Part shown: piece after piece, positions 27,483 through 36,906 of the stretch
How positions within the stretch are numbered: the stretch's first letter is position 1
How the letters are laid out: the number at the start of each line of letters is the position of its first letter
Assembly (NCBI RefSeq): GCF_030811475.1
Contig: NZ_JAUSQV010000001.1
Span: 3,111,001 to 3,175,000 of the forward strand
Source of the DNA: Nakamurella flavida
GTDB taxonomy: Bacteria; Actinomycetota; Actinomycetes; Mycobacteriales; Nakamurellaceae
Reading direction: 5' to 3'
DNA length: 64,000 bases
Notes under the pieces: model-generated
Databases searched by the model: none
What the model saw: the letters and a program-made list of their open reading frames with translations, nothing else
What the model was told of the DNA's origin: nothing
Program-made: the position numbers and the translations under genes

Positions 27483-28448
27483 TCAGCCGCGCAGGGACTC
27501 CGTGAGCCGGGCGAACCCCGCGTCCAGCGGGACCTGCGGCACCCAGTCCAACGCCTGCCGCGTCCGCCGCTGGTCGAACCAGTGCGCGGTGCCGAGCTGC
27601 TCGGCGAGGAACCGGGTGAGCGGCGGGGTGTCCCGGCGACGCAGCACCGTCCAGGCCGCCTCGACGACGGTGCCGGCCACCCGGGCCAACGGCAGCGGCA
27701 CCGACCGGGCGGGGACCGGGACCCCGGCGGCCAGGCAGATCCGGTCGAGGATCTCGCCGACCGGACGCGGCTCGCCGTTGGAGACGACGAACGCCTCGCC
27801 GTGCACGGGGCCGCAGGCGTCGAGCGCCGCGACCATCGCGTCGGCGGCGTTGTCGACGTAGGTGGTGTCGATCAGGGCGGCTCCGGTGCCGATGATCGGG
27901 AGTCCGCCGCGGGCGGCGCGCTGCACGATGCGGCCGACCAGCTGCGTGTCGCCCGGGCCCCACACCAGGTGCGGCCGGACGCTGATGACGGCGAGGTCGG
28001 GGGAGTCCGCCGCGAGGGCGAGCTGCTCGGCGCGGGCCTTGGAACGGGAGTAGTGGCTGCCGGCGGTCGCCGGGTCGGCGGGCTGGGCGCCCACCCCGAC
28101 CAGGGGCTCGCCGGCGTGCGCAACCGACGGGGAAGACACGTTCACCAGCCGCCCGACCCCGGCGGTACGGCAGGCGTCCACCACGGTGGCGGTGCCCTCG
28201 ACGTTGACCCGGTGGTACTCGGCGGCCGCGCCGACCACGTCCACCTTGGCCGCCATGTGCAGCACGGCGTCCTGACCGGCCACGGCCCGGGCGACCGCCG
28301 CGGGATCGGTGAGCGATCCCAGCACCTCGCGACAGTCGAGCCCGGCGGGGTTCCGCTGCAGCACGGTGACCTGGTCACCGCGGGCGATCAGCCGGTGCGC
28401 GGTGGCCCGGCCCATCATCCCGCTGGCCCCGGTGAGCAGGACCTTCAT
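27483..28448 (-). CDS. oleD: OleD: NADPH-dependent 2-alkyl-3-oxoalkanoate reductase
   Basis: 321 residues of the extended SDR/epimerase fold. Rossmann motif TGASGMMG at residues 6-13, VLHMAAKVDVVG near 70, the YSRSK catalytic Tyr-Lys pair near 145, and RPHLVWGPGD. Alone it could be any sugar epimerase or 3-beta-HSD-like protein. Position 13 bp after oleBC, itself overlapping oleA, makes OleD the best call: it reduces the beta-keto acid made by OleA to the beta-hydroxy acid used by OleC. ATG 28448. Confidence 0.85.
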   Translation of the reverse strand: MKVLLTGASGMMGRATAHRLIARGDQVTVLQRNPAGLDCREVLGSLTDPAAVARAVAGQDAVLHMAAKVDVVGAAAEYHRVNVEGTATVVDACRTAGVGRLVNVSSPSVAHAGEPLVGVGAQPADPATAGSHYSRSKARAEQLALAADSPDLAVISVRPHLVWGPGDTQLVGRIVQRAARGGLPIIGTGAALIDTTYVDNAADAMVAALDACGPVHGEAFVVSNGEPRPVGEILDRICLAAGVPVPARSVPLPLARVAGTVVEAAWTVLRRRDTPPLTRFLAEQLGTAHWFDQRRTRQALDWVPQVPLDAGFARLTESLRG

Positions 28449-28461
28449 CCGCCCGCGACCG

Positions 28462-31044
28462 TCATCCGCCGGCCAGCTCGTCGGCGGCCCAGCGGGCCAG
28501 GGCCGAGCGGTCGATCTTGGAGTTGTGCCGGATGTCCACGGGCAGGGACTCGCGGCGCAGCACGGCGGCCACCGGGACTCCGGCGGCGGCCCGCACCCGG
28601 TTGGCCAGGCCCGTCCCGACCCGCAGCTCGCCGGGCCCGGACAGCACCACGACGACCTGCTGGGTGCCGGCCGGCCCGACACCCACGACCGCGGCCGGGG
28701 TGCCCTCGTCACCGACCTCGAGCTCGACGCGCTGCTCGATGCCGACCGGGGTCACGGGGCCGTCCGGGCCGGTGATGACATGGACGAACCGCCCCTGCAC
28801 CCAGAGTCGACCCTGCTCGTCGAGCATCCCGACGTCGCCGGTGCGGTGCCAGCCCGGGTGGGCGGCCGCGAGCTGGTCGGTGAACCACAGCGCGTCGTAG
28901 CTGTCCTTGACGTGGGCGGCCCGCACCCAGATCTCCCCGGTGATCCCGGGCCGGTCGGTCAACTCGGTGGTGGAGACGCCGTCGGCGTCCAGCGGCGTGA
29001 TGCGCACCTGCACCCCGGCCAGCGGGTGCCCGACGCAGACCCCGTCACCGCGGCCGGCGGCGTCGATGCCGGCCAGCGAGATGTCCGCGACCGGGAGGGC
29101 CTCGGTCATCCCGTACGGCGTGTGGGGATCGGCGTGCGGCAGCAGGTCGGCCAGGGCGTGCAGCACGTCGGCGGGCACCGGCGCTCCCGCACTCATCAGC
29201 AGCCGCACCCTGGCCAGGGCGTGGCGCTGACGGCGGTTGGCCAGCTCGGCGGTGGCCAGCACGTTGCGCAGCGCGGCGGGGGAGGCGAAGACGACGGTGG
29301 CGTCGATCGCCCGCGCCGCGTCGCCCAGGGCCCGCGCGGTGAGCGACCCCGGCTTGGTCACGTCGGTGGCGGGCACGGCCGAGCGGACCCCCAGCGCCGG
29401 CCCGTAGAGGGCGAACGGCGCGAACGCGGCGACCATCCGGTCGTCCGCGGTGAGCCCGTAGGTGCTGCGGATGAGCGCGAGCTGGGCCCGGAGCTGCCGG
29501 TGCCGGTATAGCACGCCCTTGGCCGGGCCGGTGGCGCCGGAGGTGAACAGGACGGCGGCCTCGGCATCGAGCTCGGGCTCGATCGGGTCCACCGGGTGCA
29601 GGTCCCCGTAGTGCTCCAGCCCGGGCAGGGTCCAGCTGACGGACCCGGCTCGGCGCACGACGCCGGACGGCTCGCGGACGCTGATCCGGGTGCCGGGCAG
29701 ACCCATCGGGGCGGCGGCGAGCAGGCCGGGGGTGTCGGCGATGAGGTGGTCGATGCGGGCGCTGCGCAGCGCCCGGGCCATCCCCCGCAGGCCGAGCCCC
29801 TTGTCGGCGACGACGACGACGCCGCCGGCCCGCCAGACCGCGTACAGGGCGACGGTCAGCTCGATCGACGGCGGCACGAGCAGGGCGACCCGGTCACCGG
29901 TACGCAGACCGTGGCCGCGCAGACCGGCGGCGATCCGGGTGACCCGGGTGTGCAGCTCGCGCCAGGTGATGGAGCGGCCGCCGACCTCGGTGACGGCGGG
30001 TTCGTCGTCCTCGCGCCGGGCCTCCAGCCGGTCGAAGACCGACGGGGCGTCGGAGGGCAGCGCGGCGGGGATCTCCGGAGCACCGTCGAGCAGGCCGCTC
30101 ACCCAGCTCACCGTGGCGTCGACGTACTGCGGGGCGTCCTCGGCGAGCAGATGGCCGGCGGTCTCGAAGCGGTGCAGCTGCGCCTGGGGCAGCCGGTCGA
30201 GTAGGTCGCGCAGGTGCTCCTCGCGGAACACCGGGTCCTTCGGCCCCCACAGCAGCAGGGCCGGTACGTCCAGGTCGCGGGTGCCCTCGGCGATGACGTC
30301 CAGGGTGGGCCGGCTCGGGTGGTCGGCGGCGAACGGCACGTCGGCGACGAACTCACCGACCGCGGCCCGCTGGGCGGGGGAGCGGTACGGCGCCGCGAAG
30401 GCGTCCCGGACGTCCTTGGGGGCCCACGGGCGGACCAGCGACGTGGTGGCCCGGACGAAGAGCGGGGTGGCCACGCAGGCCACCGCGTTCACGGCGGGGA
30501 CGTGGGCGAGCCGGATGAGCGGGGGCCCGGCCGAGGTGCCCGGCTGGTGGACCGCGGTGTTGGTCAGTACGACCCCGGCCAGCAGTTCGGGGTGCTCCCG
30601 GGCCCAGCCCAGGGAGACGATGCCGCCCCAGTCATGGGCGACGGTGACGACGGGGCCGCGCAGGCGCAGCGCCTCGGTCAGCGCCCCGAGGTCGGCGACC
30701 CGGTCGGCGAGCACCCGGGGGCCGTCGAGCCGTTCGGACCAGCCCATGCCGAGCTGGTCCGGGGCGACGACCCGCCAGGTCGACGGGGCCTGCTCGACGA
30801 GCCGGCGCCAGAGGTAACTCCAGGTCGGGTTGCCGTGCACGCACAGCAGGGTGACCTCGGGGACGTCCGGGACGGGTCGGTCGGCCCAGCTGTCCAGGAC
30901 GTGGAACGTGCGCTCAGCGCCCTTCGCACCGCCATCACTGCCGTCACCGACCCGTGCCCGGACCAGTCGCGACCACGCCGGGTCGAGCCCGGGCAGGCCG
31001 GCGGGCGGCCGGGAGGCGGAACGGGCGCGGAGGTGCCCGATCAC
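28462..31044 (-). CDS. oleBC: OleBC fusion: beta-lactone decarboxylase (OleB) + beta-lactone synthetase (OleC)
   Basis: 860 residues, two enzymes in one chain. Residues 1-320 are an alpha/beta hydrolase of the haloalkane-dehalogenase branch with Asp nucleophile at about 138 in VAHDWGG and the His in TAGHLLAED near 298. Residues 335-860 are an AMP-forming ligase-like domain with LFTSGATGPAKG near 500 and TPYGMTEALPVAD. OleC closes beta-hydroxy acids to beta-lactones and OleB decarboxylates these to cis-olefins. The GTG at 31044 overlaps the oleA stop (GTGA). Fusion of OleB and OleC is known in some actinobacteria. Confidence 0.9.
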   Translation of the reverse strand: MIGHLRARSASRPPAGLPGLDPAWSRLVRARVGDGSDGGAKGAERTFHVLDSWADRPVPDVPEVTLLCVHGNPTWSYLWRRLVEQAPSTWRVVAPDQLGMGWSERLDGPRVLADRVADLGALTEALRLRGPVVTVAHDWGGIVSLGWAREHPELLAGVVLTNTAVHQPGTSAGPPLIRLAHVPAVNAVACVATPLFVRATTSLVRPWAPKDVRDAFAAPYRSPAQRAAVGEFVADVPFAADHPSRPTLDVIAEGTRDLDVPALLLWGPKDPVFREEHLRDLLDRLPQAQLHRFETAGHLLAEDAPQYVDATVSWVSGLLDGAPEIPAALPSDAPSVFDRLEARREDDEPAVTEVGGRSITWRELHTRVTRIAAGLRGHGLRTGDRVALLVPPSIELTVALYAVWRAGGVVVVADKGLGLRGMARALRSARIDHLIADTPGLLAAAPMGLPGTRISVREPSGVVRRAGSVSWTLPGLEHYGDLHPVDPIEPELDAEAAVLFTSGATGPAKGVLYRHRQLRAQLALIRSTYGLTADDRMVAAFAPFALYGPALGVRSAVPATDVTKPGSLTARALGDAARAIDATVVFASPAALRNVLATAELANRRQRHALARVRLLMSAGAPVPADVLHALADLLPHADPHTPYGMTEALPVADISLAGIDAAGRGDGVCVGHPLAGVQVRITPLDADGVSTTELTDRPGITGEIWVRAAHVKDSYDALWFTDQLAAAHPGWHRTGDVGMLDEQGRLWVQGRFVHVITGPDGPVTPVGIEQRVELEVGDEGTPAAVVGVGPAGTQQVVVVLSGPGELRVGTGLANRVRAAAGVPVAAVLRRESLPVDIRHNSKIDRSALARWAADELAGG

Positions 31045-32066
31045 CACACGATCTCGGCGAAGGAGGCGTTGAGGCCGGACCCGATGCCCATCAGCAGCAC
31101 GCGGTCGCCCTGGGTGAGCTCGTCGGCCACCGTGGCCAGGGTGAACGGGATCGCCGCCGGCCCCATGTTGCCGCGGGTCGGGAAGGTCAGCGGGGCCTTG
31201 TCGGCGTCCAGGCCGAGCGCGTCGATGATCGACTTGGTGTGCACGTTGCTGACCTGGTGCATGACGTACCGGTCCATGCCGCCGTCCCAGCCGAAGTCGG
31301 CGGCCGACTCCTCCCACAGTGCGGTGGAGAGCTCCATGCCGGCCGTCATCAGGCCGGTGCTGTCGGTGCGCATGTCGTCCATGTCGCCGACGCAGAGCAT
31401 GTGGTGCTCGCTGCCGGCGCGGGTGGCGCCACCGAGGAAGCGGTGCCCCTCGGGGTGCAGATCGGCCCGGCCGAGGACCATCGCGGCGGCGCCGGAACCC
31501 AGGGTGAGCGAGGCGAACTGGGCGAAGACCTCGCGGGCGTCGCCGTCGCCCTCCTGCAGGCGGCGGATGGTCGACTCGTGCATCTCGCGGGCGTCCTCGC
31601 CGTTGACCACGAGCGCGTAGTCGATCTGCCCGCTCTCGATCATCGCGGCGGCCAGCTGCATGCCGTTGACGAAGCCGAGGCACGCGTTGGTGACGTCGAA
31701 GTTCTGGCACGAGCTGGGCAGGCCGAGGGCGTGGTGCACGGCGACCGCGGTGGACGGCTCCAGGTGCGCGCGACTGACCGAAGTGTTGACCATCAGGCCG
31801 ATCTGCGAGGGGTTGACGCCCGCCTCGGCCATCGCCTTGGCGCCCGCCATGGCGGCGCCGTCGGCGTAGGTGGTGCCCGGCTCCCACCAGCGCCGCTCGG
31901 CGATGCCGGCCAGGCGCTGCATCATCCCGGGGCGCAGGCTCACGCGGGTGTAGACGTCGGCGAGGCGCTCGTCGATCTCGGCGGAGGTGACCACGCGCGG
32001 GGCGTCGATGGCACACACGGCGAGCACGGTGGTGTTGGCGAACCGATGGATGGCATTGCCGGCCAT
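31041..32066 (-). CDS. oleA: OleA: thiolase-type acyl-CoA condensing enzyme
   Basis: 341 residues of the KAS III fold. Catalytic Cys129 (VTNACLGF), His270 (VMHQVSN) and Asn300 (RGNMGPAAIPF) are present. Glu103 (HLEPS) lies 26 residues before the Cys, the same distance as the diagnostic OleA base Glu117 and Cys143 of the Xanthomonas enzyme. That separates OleA from ordinary FabH. It joins two long-chain acyl-CoAs head to head into a beta-keto acid. ATG 32066 has an AGAGGA site. First gene of the oleA-oleBC-oleD unit; 263 bp separate it from the divergent thiolase. Confidence 0.9.
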   Translation of the reverse strand: MAGNAIHRFANTTVLAVCAIDAPRVVTSAEIDERLADVYTRVSLRPGMMQRLAGIAERRWWEPGTTYADGAAMAGAKAMAEAGVNPSQIGLMVNTSVSRAHLEPSTAVAVHHALGLPSSCQNFDVTNACLGFVNGMQLAAAMIESGQIDYALVVNGEDAREMHESTIRRLQEGDGDAREVFAQFASLTLGSGAAAMVLGRADLHPEGHRFLGGATRAGSEHHMLCVGDMDDMRTDSTGLMTAGMELSTALWEESAADFGWDGGMDRYVMHQVSNVHTKSIIDALGLDADKAPLTFPTRGNMGPAAIPFTLATVADELTQGDRVLLMGIGSGLNASFAEIVW

Positions 32067-32329
32067 GCAGATCCTCTCGAGGACAGAGACAGGAGGACTT
32101 CTGCGTCGGCCGGTGTGCACGACGAGTCCGGGGACCCACCGCCGTCTCTGGGGCAAGTCGGTGTCCACGGTAACGGGCGCGACGGCGGGCGTCGGCGTGG
32201 CGGGTGCCGCGAGTGGCACCGGTCACGTCGCCGGGGGCTGTTCGGGCGGTGTTCACCCGGCGTTCGGGCCGGATGCCCACCTTCCCGCGCGAGGGGCGAG
32301 CCCGCGGACGGATGGTTAGCATCCACAGG

Positions 32330-33484
32330 ATGGCTGCTGCGCAGGCGTATCTGATCGATGCCGTCCGGACCCCGGTGGGCAAGCGCAACGGGGGCCTGGC
32401 CGCCGTGCACAGCGCGGACCTCGGCGCCCATGTGCTGTCCGCGTTGATGGAGCGGACGGGCATCGACCCGGCCGCGGTGGACGAGGTGATCCTCGGCTGC
32501 CTGGACCAGATCGGCCCGCAGGGCATGGACGTGGCCCGCACGGCCTGGCTGGCCGCCGGGCTGCCGGAGACCACCCCGGGGACGACGATCGATCGGCAGT
32601 GCGGGTCCTCGCAGCAGGCGCTGTCCTACGCCGCGCAGGCGGTGATGAGCGGGACCAGTGATCTCGTGGTGGCCGGCGGCGTGCAGAACATGTCGACCAT
32701 CCCGATGATGTACGCCACCACCGCGGCCGCCGGGTTCGGCCACCCCGATCCGTTCTCCGGGTCCGTCGGCTGGGTCCGCCGGTACGGGGATGCCCCGGTG
32801 TCGCAGTTCCACGGGGCGGAGCTGATCGCCGAGAAGTGGGCGCTGACCCGGGAGGCGTTGACCGACTTCTCCCTGTCCTCCCACGTCAAGGCCCTGTCCG
32901 CGCAGGCGGCAGGCTTCTTCGACGCCGAGATCGCCCCGTTGGCCGGAGTGAGCGCCGACGAGGGTCCGCGGCAGCCGAACAGGGCCAAGGTCGACTCGCT
33001 GCCGCCCATCACCGCGGGCGGGCGGATCACCGCGGCGATGGCGTCCCAGATCTCCGACGGGGCCGCGGCGATCCTGGTCGCCTCCGAACGGGCGGTGGCC
33101 CAGCACGGCCTGACCCCGCGGGCCCGGGTGCATCACATCTCCGCCCGGGGCGACGACCCGATCCTCATGCTCACCGCGCCGATCCCGGCGACCGCCCACG
33201 CCCTGGCCCGCACCGGCCTGAGCATCGACGACATCGACCTCATCGAGATCAACGAGGCGTTCGCCCCCGTCGTGCTGGCCTGGCTGGCCGAGACGGGAGC
33301 CGACCCCGACCGGGTCAACGTCAACGGCGGCGCCATCGCGCTGGGGCATCCGCTGGGCGCCACCGGGGCCCGGCTCACCACCTCCCTGCTCGGGGAGATG
33401 GAGCGTCGTGGCGCCCGGTACGGCCTGCAGACCATGTGCGAGGCCGGTGGGCAGGCCAACGTCACCATCCTCGAACGGCTCTGA
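32330..33484 (+). CDS. Thiolase (acetyl-CoA C-acetyltransferase, FadA-like)
   Basis: 384 residues. Nucleophile Cys in IDRQCGSSQQAL near residue 88, His in NGGAIALGHPLGATGARL, and the second active Cys in QTMCEAGGQANVTI. The latter reads CEAGG rather than the CGGGG-type sequence of biosynthetic thiolases, closer to the steroid/fatty-acid-degrading FadA5 branch. It either degrades acyl-CoAs or condenses acetyl-CoA. It diverges from oleA, so the pair may compete for, or feed, the same acyl-CoA pool. Confidence 0.9.
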   Translation: MAAAQAYLIDAVRTPVGKRNGGLAAVHSADLGAHVLSALMERTGIDPAAVDEVILGCLDQIGPQGMDVARTAWLAAGLPETTPGTTIDRQCGSSQQALSYAAQAVMSGTSDLVVAGGVQNMSTIPMMYATTAAAGFGHPDPFSGSVGWVRRYGDAPVSQFHGAELIAEKWALTREALTDFSLSSHVKALSAQAAGFFDAEIAPLAGVSADEGPRQPNRAKVDSLPPITAGGRITAAMASQISDGAAAILVASERAVAQHGLTPRARVHHISARGDDPILMLTAPIPATAHALARTGLSIDDIDLIEINEAFAPVVLAWLAETGADPDRVNVNGGAIALGHPLGATGARLTTSLLGEMERRGARYGLQTMCEAGGQANVTILERL

Positions 33485-33522
33485 CCTCCGCCCGTCGGAA
33501 TGCCCCGGGGGTGGGCGCCGTT

Positions 33523-34239
33523 GTGACCGAGGTGAACATCGACATCTGGTCCGACGTCGTCTGCCCGTGGTGCTACATCGGCAAGCGCCGGTTCGAGACG
33601 GCCGTGGCCGCCTTCCCGCACGCCGACGAGCTGCAGATCCGCTGGCACTCCTTCCAGCTGGATCCCTCCGCGCCGGCCGAGGAGGCGGGCACCCAGGCCG
33701 AGCGGCTGTCGGCGAAGTACGGCACCGGGCTCGCGCAGGCGGAGAAGATGCTGACCGACATGACGGGCACGGCGGCCGCCGAGGGCCTGGACTTCCACTT
33801 CGACCGGCTGTGCGGCGGCAACACCTTCGACGCGCACCGGCTGCTCCACCTGGCCTGGGCCCGCGGCGTGCAGAGCGATCTCGAGGAGCGTCTGTTCGAC
33901 GCGACGTTCTCCCGCGGCCTGCCCGTCGGCGACCACGCCACCCTGACCGAGCTGGCCGTCGAGGCCGGGCTGGACCGCGACGAGGTCAGCGCGGTGCTGG
34001 CCGGTGACGATTACGCGACGGACGTCCGGGCCGACCTGGCCCAGGCCCGGCAGTTCGGCATCACCGGGGTGCCGTTCTTCGTCATTGACGGCAAGTACGG
34101 CGTTTCGGGTGCCCAGCCCGCGGAACTCCTGGGGCAGGCCTTGACCCAGGCCTGGTCGGAGCGGCAGCCCGCCCCGCTGGCCATGGTCGCCGCCGCCGGC
34201 TCCGCGCCCGGCTGCGAAGGCGATTCCTGCACCGTCTGA
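33523..34239 (+). CDS. DsbA-family (FrnE-like) thiol oxidoreductase
   Basis: 238 residues with no signal peptide, so cytosolic. CPWC active site within IDIWSDVVCPWCYIGKRRFE; the helical insert has GNTFDAHRLLHLAWARG; the cis-Pro loop is FGITGVPFFVIDGKYGVSGAQ. The C-terminal GCEGDSC tail is common in FrnE proteins. GTG starts at 33511, 33523 and 33532 are all possible; 33523 best matches the family start. It starts 39 bp after the thiolase and 39 bp before the next gene. Confidence 0.9.
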   Translation: MTEVNIDIWSDVVCPWCYIGKRRFETAVAAFPHADELQIRWHSFQLDPSAPAEEAGTQAERLSAKYGTGLAQAEKMLTDMTGTAAAEGLDFHFDRLCGGNTFDAHRLLHLAWARGVQSDLEERLFDATFSRGLPVGDHATLTELAVEAGLDRDEVSAVLAGDDYATDVRADLAQARQFGITGVPFFVIDGKYGVSGAQPAELLGQALTQAWSERQPAPLAMVAAAGSAPGCEGDSCTV

Positions 34240-34277
34240 CCCGCCCCACCCGATCTCTCCCGAGAGGCTCCGCCCGC

Positions 34278-35324
34278 ATGCTCGCTGCCGTCCTGCACGC
34301 CGCCCGTTCCATCTCCGCCGACCAGGTCCCCGACCCGGAGCTGATCGACCCGACCGACGCGATCGTGCAGGTGACCGCGGCCTGCGTGTGCGGGTCGGAC
34401 CTGTGGCCGTACCGCGGGGTGCGGGAGGCGTCCGGCCGGATCGGCCACGAGTTCGTCGGTGTGGTGCAGGAGGTCGGTGCCGAGGTGCGGACGGTCAAGG
34501 CCGGTGACTTCGTCATCGCCCCGTTCGTCTGGAGCGACGGCACCTGCGCGAACTGCCAAGCCGGCATCCAGACCTCCTGCCTGCACGGCGGTGGCTGGGG
34601 CGCCGACGACCGCAACGGCCACCTGGTCGACGGCGGGCAGGGCGAGTTCGTCCGGGTGCCCCAGGCCGACGGCACCCTGGTCTGGGCGCCGGTCTCCGCG
34701 GACAGCCCGTTGGTCCCCGCTCTGCTGAGCCTGTCCGACGTGATGGGCACCGGGCACCATGCGGCGCTGGCTGCGGGGGTGACCCGGGGCAGCACCGCGG
34801 TCGTCGTCGGTGACGGCGCCGTCGGGCTCAGCGCCGTGCTCGCCGCGTCCCGGTTGGGGGCCGAACGGATCATCGCGCTGTCCTCGCACGCCGACCGCGC
34901 CGAGATGGCGACCCGGTTCGGCGCCACCGACATCGTCGGGGTGCGCGGGGACGAGGCGGTGGCCGCCGTCCGCGAGTTGACCGACGGCCTCGGCGCGGCC
35001 CACGTCCTGGAGTGCGTCGGCACCACCCAGTCCTGGGACACCGCGTTCGGCGCCACCCGCCCCGGCGGCACCATCGGCTACGTCGGAGTGCCCGCCGGGT
35101 TGACCGAGTCGTTCCCGATCCGCAAGGCGTTCGGCGGCAACATCGCCGTCCGCGGCGGCGTCGCACCGGTCCGCGCCTACATTCCGGAACTGCTCGCCGA
35201 TGTTCTGGACGGCACCCTCGACCCGTCCCCGGTGTTCACCCTGGAGCTCCCGCTCACCGAGATCGCCCAGGCCTACCGAGCCATGGACGAGCGGACGGCC
35301 ATCAAGGTTCTCGTACGCCCCTGA
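34278..35324 (+). CDS. Zinc-dependent medium-chain alcohol dehydrogenase
   Basis: 348 residues. Catalytic zinc ligands lie in CVCGSDLWPYRG and GRIGHEFVG. The NAD(P) Rossmann motif is VVVGDGAVGLSAVLAA near residue 175. The structural zinc loop (CANCQAGIQTSC) keeps three cysteines where four are usual, so that site may be incomplete. It resembles the glutathione-independent formaldehyde/polyol dehydrogenase-like group; substrate unknown. It may be co-transcribed with the DsbA-like gene. Confidence 0.88.
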   Translation: MLAAVLHAARSISADQVPDPELIDPTDAIVQVTAACVCGSDLWPYRGVREASGRIGHEFVGVVQEVGAEVRTVKAGDFVIAPFVWSDGTCANCQAGIQTSCLHGGGWGADDRNGHLVDGGQGEFVRVPQADGTLVWAPVSADSPLVPALLSLSDVMGTGHHAALAAGVTRGSTAVVVGDGAVGLSAVLAASRLGAERIIALSSHADRAEMATRFGATDIVGVRGDEAVAAVRELTDGLGAAHVLECVGTTQSWDTAFGATRPGGTIGYVGVPAGLTESFPIRKAFGGNIAVRGGVAPVRAYIPELLADVLDGTLDPSPVFTLELPLTEIAQAYRAMDERTAIKVLVRP

Positions 35325-35450
35325 CGGCGGCCACGGCCGGCCGGTGCCGGCCCCCCGCCGCCGCGTGGTGCGGCGCCGGCTCCTAGCGTCGGACCCGCGG
35401 GGCCACCGGCGGTCCCGGACACGACGCGACGACGGAGTCGAGGTGACGGC

Positions 35451-36218
35451 ATGAGCGGATCACGTTCGGTGGCGGACAGGAGCCGCCCGGTGGACGGCAA
35501 GCGGGTGGTGGTGACCGGCGCGGCCTCGGGGATCGGCAAGGGGGTGGCCACGGCGCTGGTGCAGGGCGGCGCCCGGGTGGTGCTGCTGGACCGGAACGTC
35601 GACGCGGTGACGGCCGTGGCGGACGAACTGGGCGCCACCGCGATCGGCTGCGACGTCACCGACGAGGACCAGGTCCGTGCGGCGATGCGCGGGGCGGCCG
35701 AGCACCTGGGCGGTCTGGACGGCGCGGTCAACAATGCCGGGATCGTGCTCAACGAGCCGGCCGAGTCGATGAGTCTGGTCGACTTCAACCGGGTCATCGC
35801 GGTCAACCTGACCGGGGTGTTCCTGTGTGCGCGGGAGCAGTTCCCGTTCCTGGCCGACGGGGGCGGGAGCATCGTGAACACCGCGTCGATGTGCGCGGGC
35901 ATCGTGGTGCGCCCGCAGCCGCAGGTGTCCTACAACGCCTCGAAGTCGGCCGTGGTGGGGCTGACCCGGAGCCTGGCCGCCGAATGGGCCGACCGGAACA
36001 TCCGGGTCAACTCGGTCAGCCCCGGCTACACCCTCACCGAGCTGGTCCGCAGCCCGGAACTCGCGCCACAGCACGAACAGTGGTCCTCGCTGACCCCGAT
36101 GAAGCGGCTGGCCGACATCGACGACCTGGTCGGCGCCTACCTGTTCCTGCTGTCCGACCAGGCGGGGTTCATGACCGGTCAGGACATCGTCATCGACGGT
36201 GGTTACACGGTCTGGTGA
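35451..36218 (+). CDS. Short-chain dehydrogenase/reductase
   Basis: 255 residues of classical SDR. Cofactor motif VTGAASGIGKG near residue 20; NNAGIV; catalytic Ser in NTASMCAG with Y-x3-K in SYNASKSAV near 165; and the C-terminal MTGQDIVIDGGYTVW. An Asp after beta-2 (LLDRNVDA) suggests NAD(H) preference. ATG 35451 has a GAGGTG site. The last 16 bp overlap the convergent acetyltransferase gene. Substrate unknown. Confidence 0.9.
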   Translation: MSGSRSVADRSRPVDGKRVVVTGAASGIGKGVATALVQGGARVVLLDRNVDAVTAVADELGATAIGCDVTDEDQVRAAMRGAAEHLGGLDGAVNNAGIVLNEPAESMSLVDFNRVIAVNLTGVFLCAREQFPFLADGGGSIVNTASMCAGIVVRPQPQVSYNASKSAVVGLTRSLAAEWADRNIRVNSVSPGYTLTELVRSPELAPQHEQWSSLTPMKRLADIDDLVGAYLFLLSDQAGFMTGQDIVIDGGYTVW

Positions 36219-36874
36219 CCCGGCGGGCCCACCCACGACGGTTCCGCCACCAGCGCCCGGAAATCCTCGATGAGCCGGGCGGTGTGGAACCCGTCGGCGA
36301 CGGCGTGGTGGGCCTGCACGGCCATCGGCAGTAGGGTGCGGCCCTCGCGTTCGGTGAACTTCCCCAGGGTGAAGACGGGCGTGAGGGAGTTCCAGCCGCC
36401 GGCGATGTGCAGGGTGAAACCGGTGAACGAGGTCCACGGCAGGCTCGACACGTCGACGATGTTGGCGGGTAGATCGTCCTGCGGGGTGAAGGTCTCGGCG
36501 TCGCGATGGGTCCGGAGGACCTCGGCGGCCCGGTCGTGGAACACCGCGAAGTCCTCGTCCCAGGGCGACCAGACGATGGCGAACGTCTCCCGGGCGGGGT
36601 TGAAGACGGTGAACGCCGGGTGCACCACGTTCCACACCGCGGGCGCCCCGTCGACCATCGTCATCCGGAACTCCGGACGCCGATTGACCACGGCCGCCAC
36701 CGCCCAGACCTGGCCGAGATACGTCTTCCGCCCGGCCGTCCTCAGCGCGGCCCGCAACTCGGTGACGTCCACCTCGACGGTGATCGTGTACGAGACCGCG
36801 ACCTCGCCGGTGTAGTACGCGAACTGTTCACGGCGGGGCCAGGTCTCCAGGTCGACGGGGGTCGTGTGATCCAT
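36203..36874 (-). CDS. Chloramphenicol acetyltransferase family (type A) enzyme
   Basis: 223 residues, the normal CAT subunit length. Active-site motif HHAVADG (HHxxxDG) near residue 190 carries the catalytic His; the N-terminal WPRREQFAYY and FAIVWSPWDEDF match the trimeric CAT fold (TFTPQDDL and LPWTSFTGF further on). CATs acetylate chloramphenicol with acetyl-CoA, but chromosomal relatives may act on other substrates, so a resistance phenotype is not proven. There is no transposon signature nearby and composition matches the neighbours. Confidence 0.85.
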   Translation of the reverse strand: MDHTTPVDLETWPRREQFAYYTGEVAVSYTITVEVDVTELRAALRTAGRKTYLGQVWAVAAVVNRRPEFRMTMVDGAPAVWNVVHPAFTVFNPARETFAIVWSPWDEDFAVFHDRAAEVLRTHRDAETFTPQDDLPANIVDVSSLPWTSFTGFTLHIAGGWNSLTPVFTLGKFTEREGRTLLPMAVQAHHAVADGFHTARLIEDFRALVAEPSWVGPPGHQTV

Positions 36875-36906
36875 CGGTCCATGATCCGCCGTCGGCGGCC
36901 CCGCGC

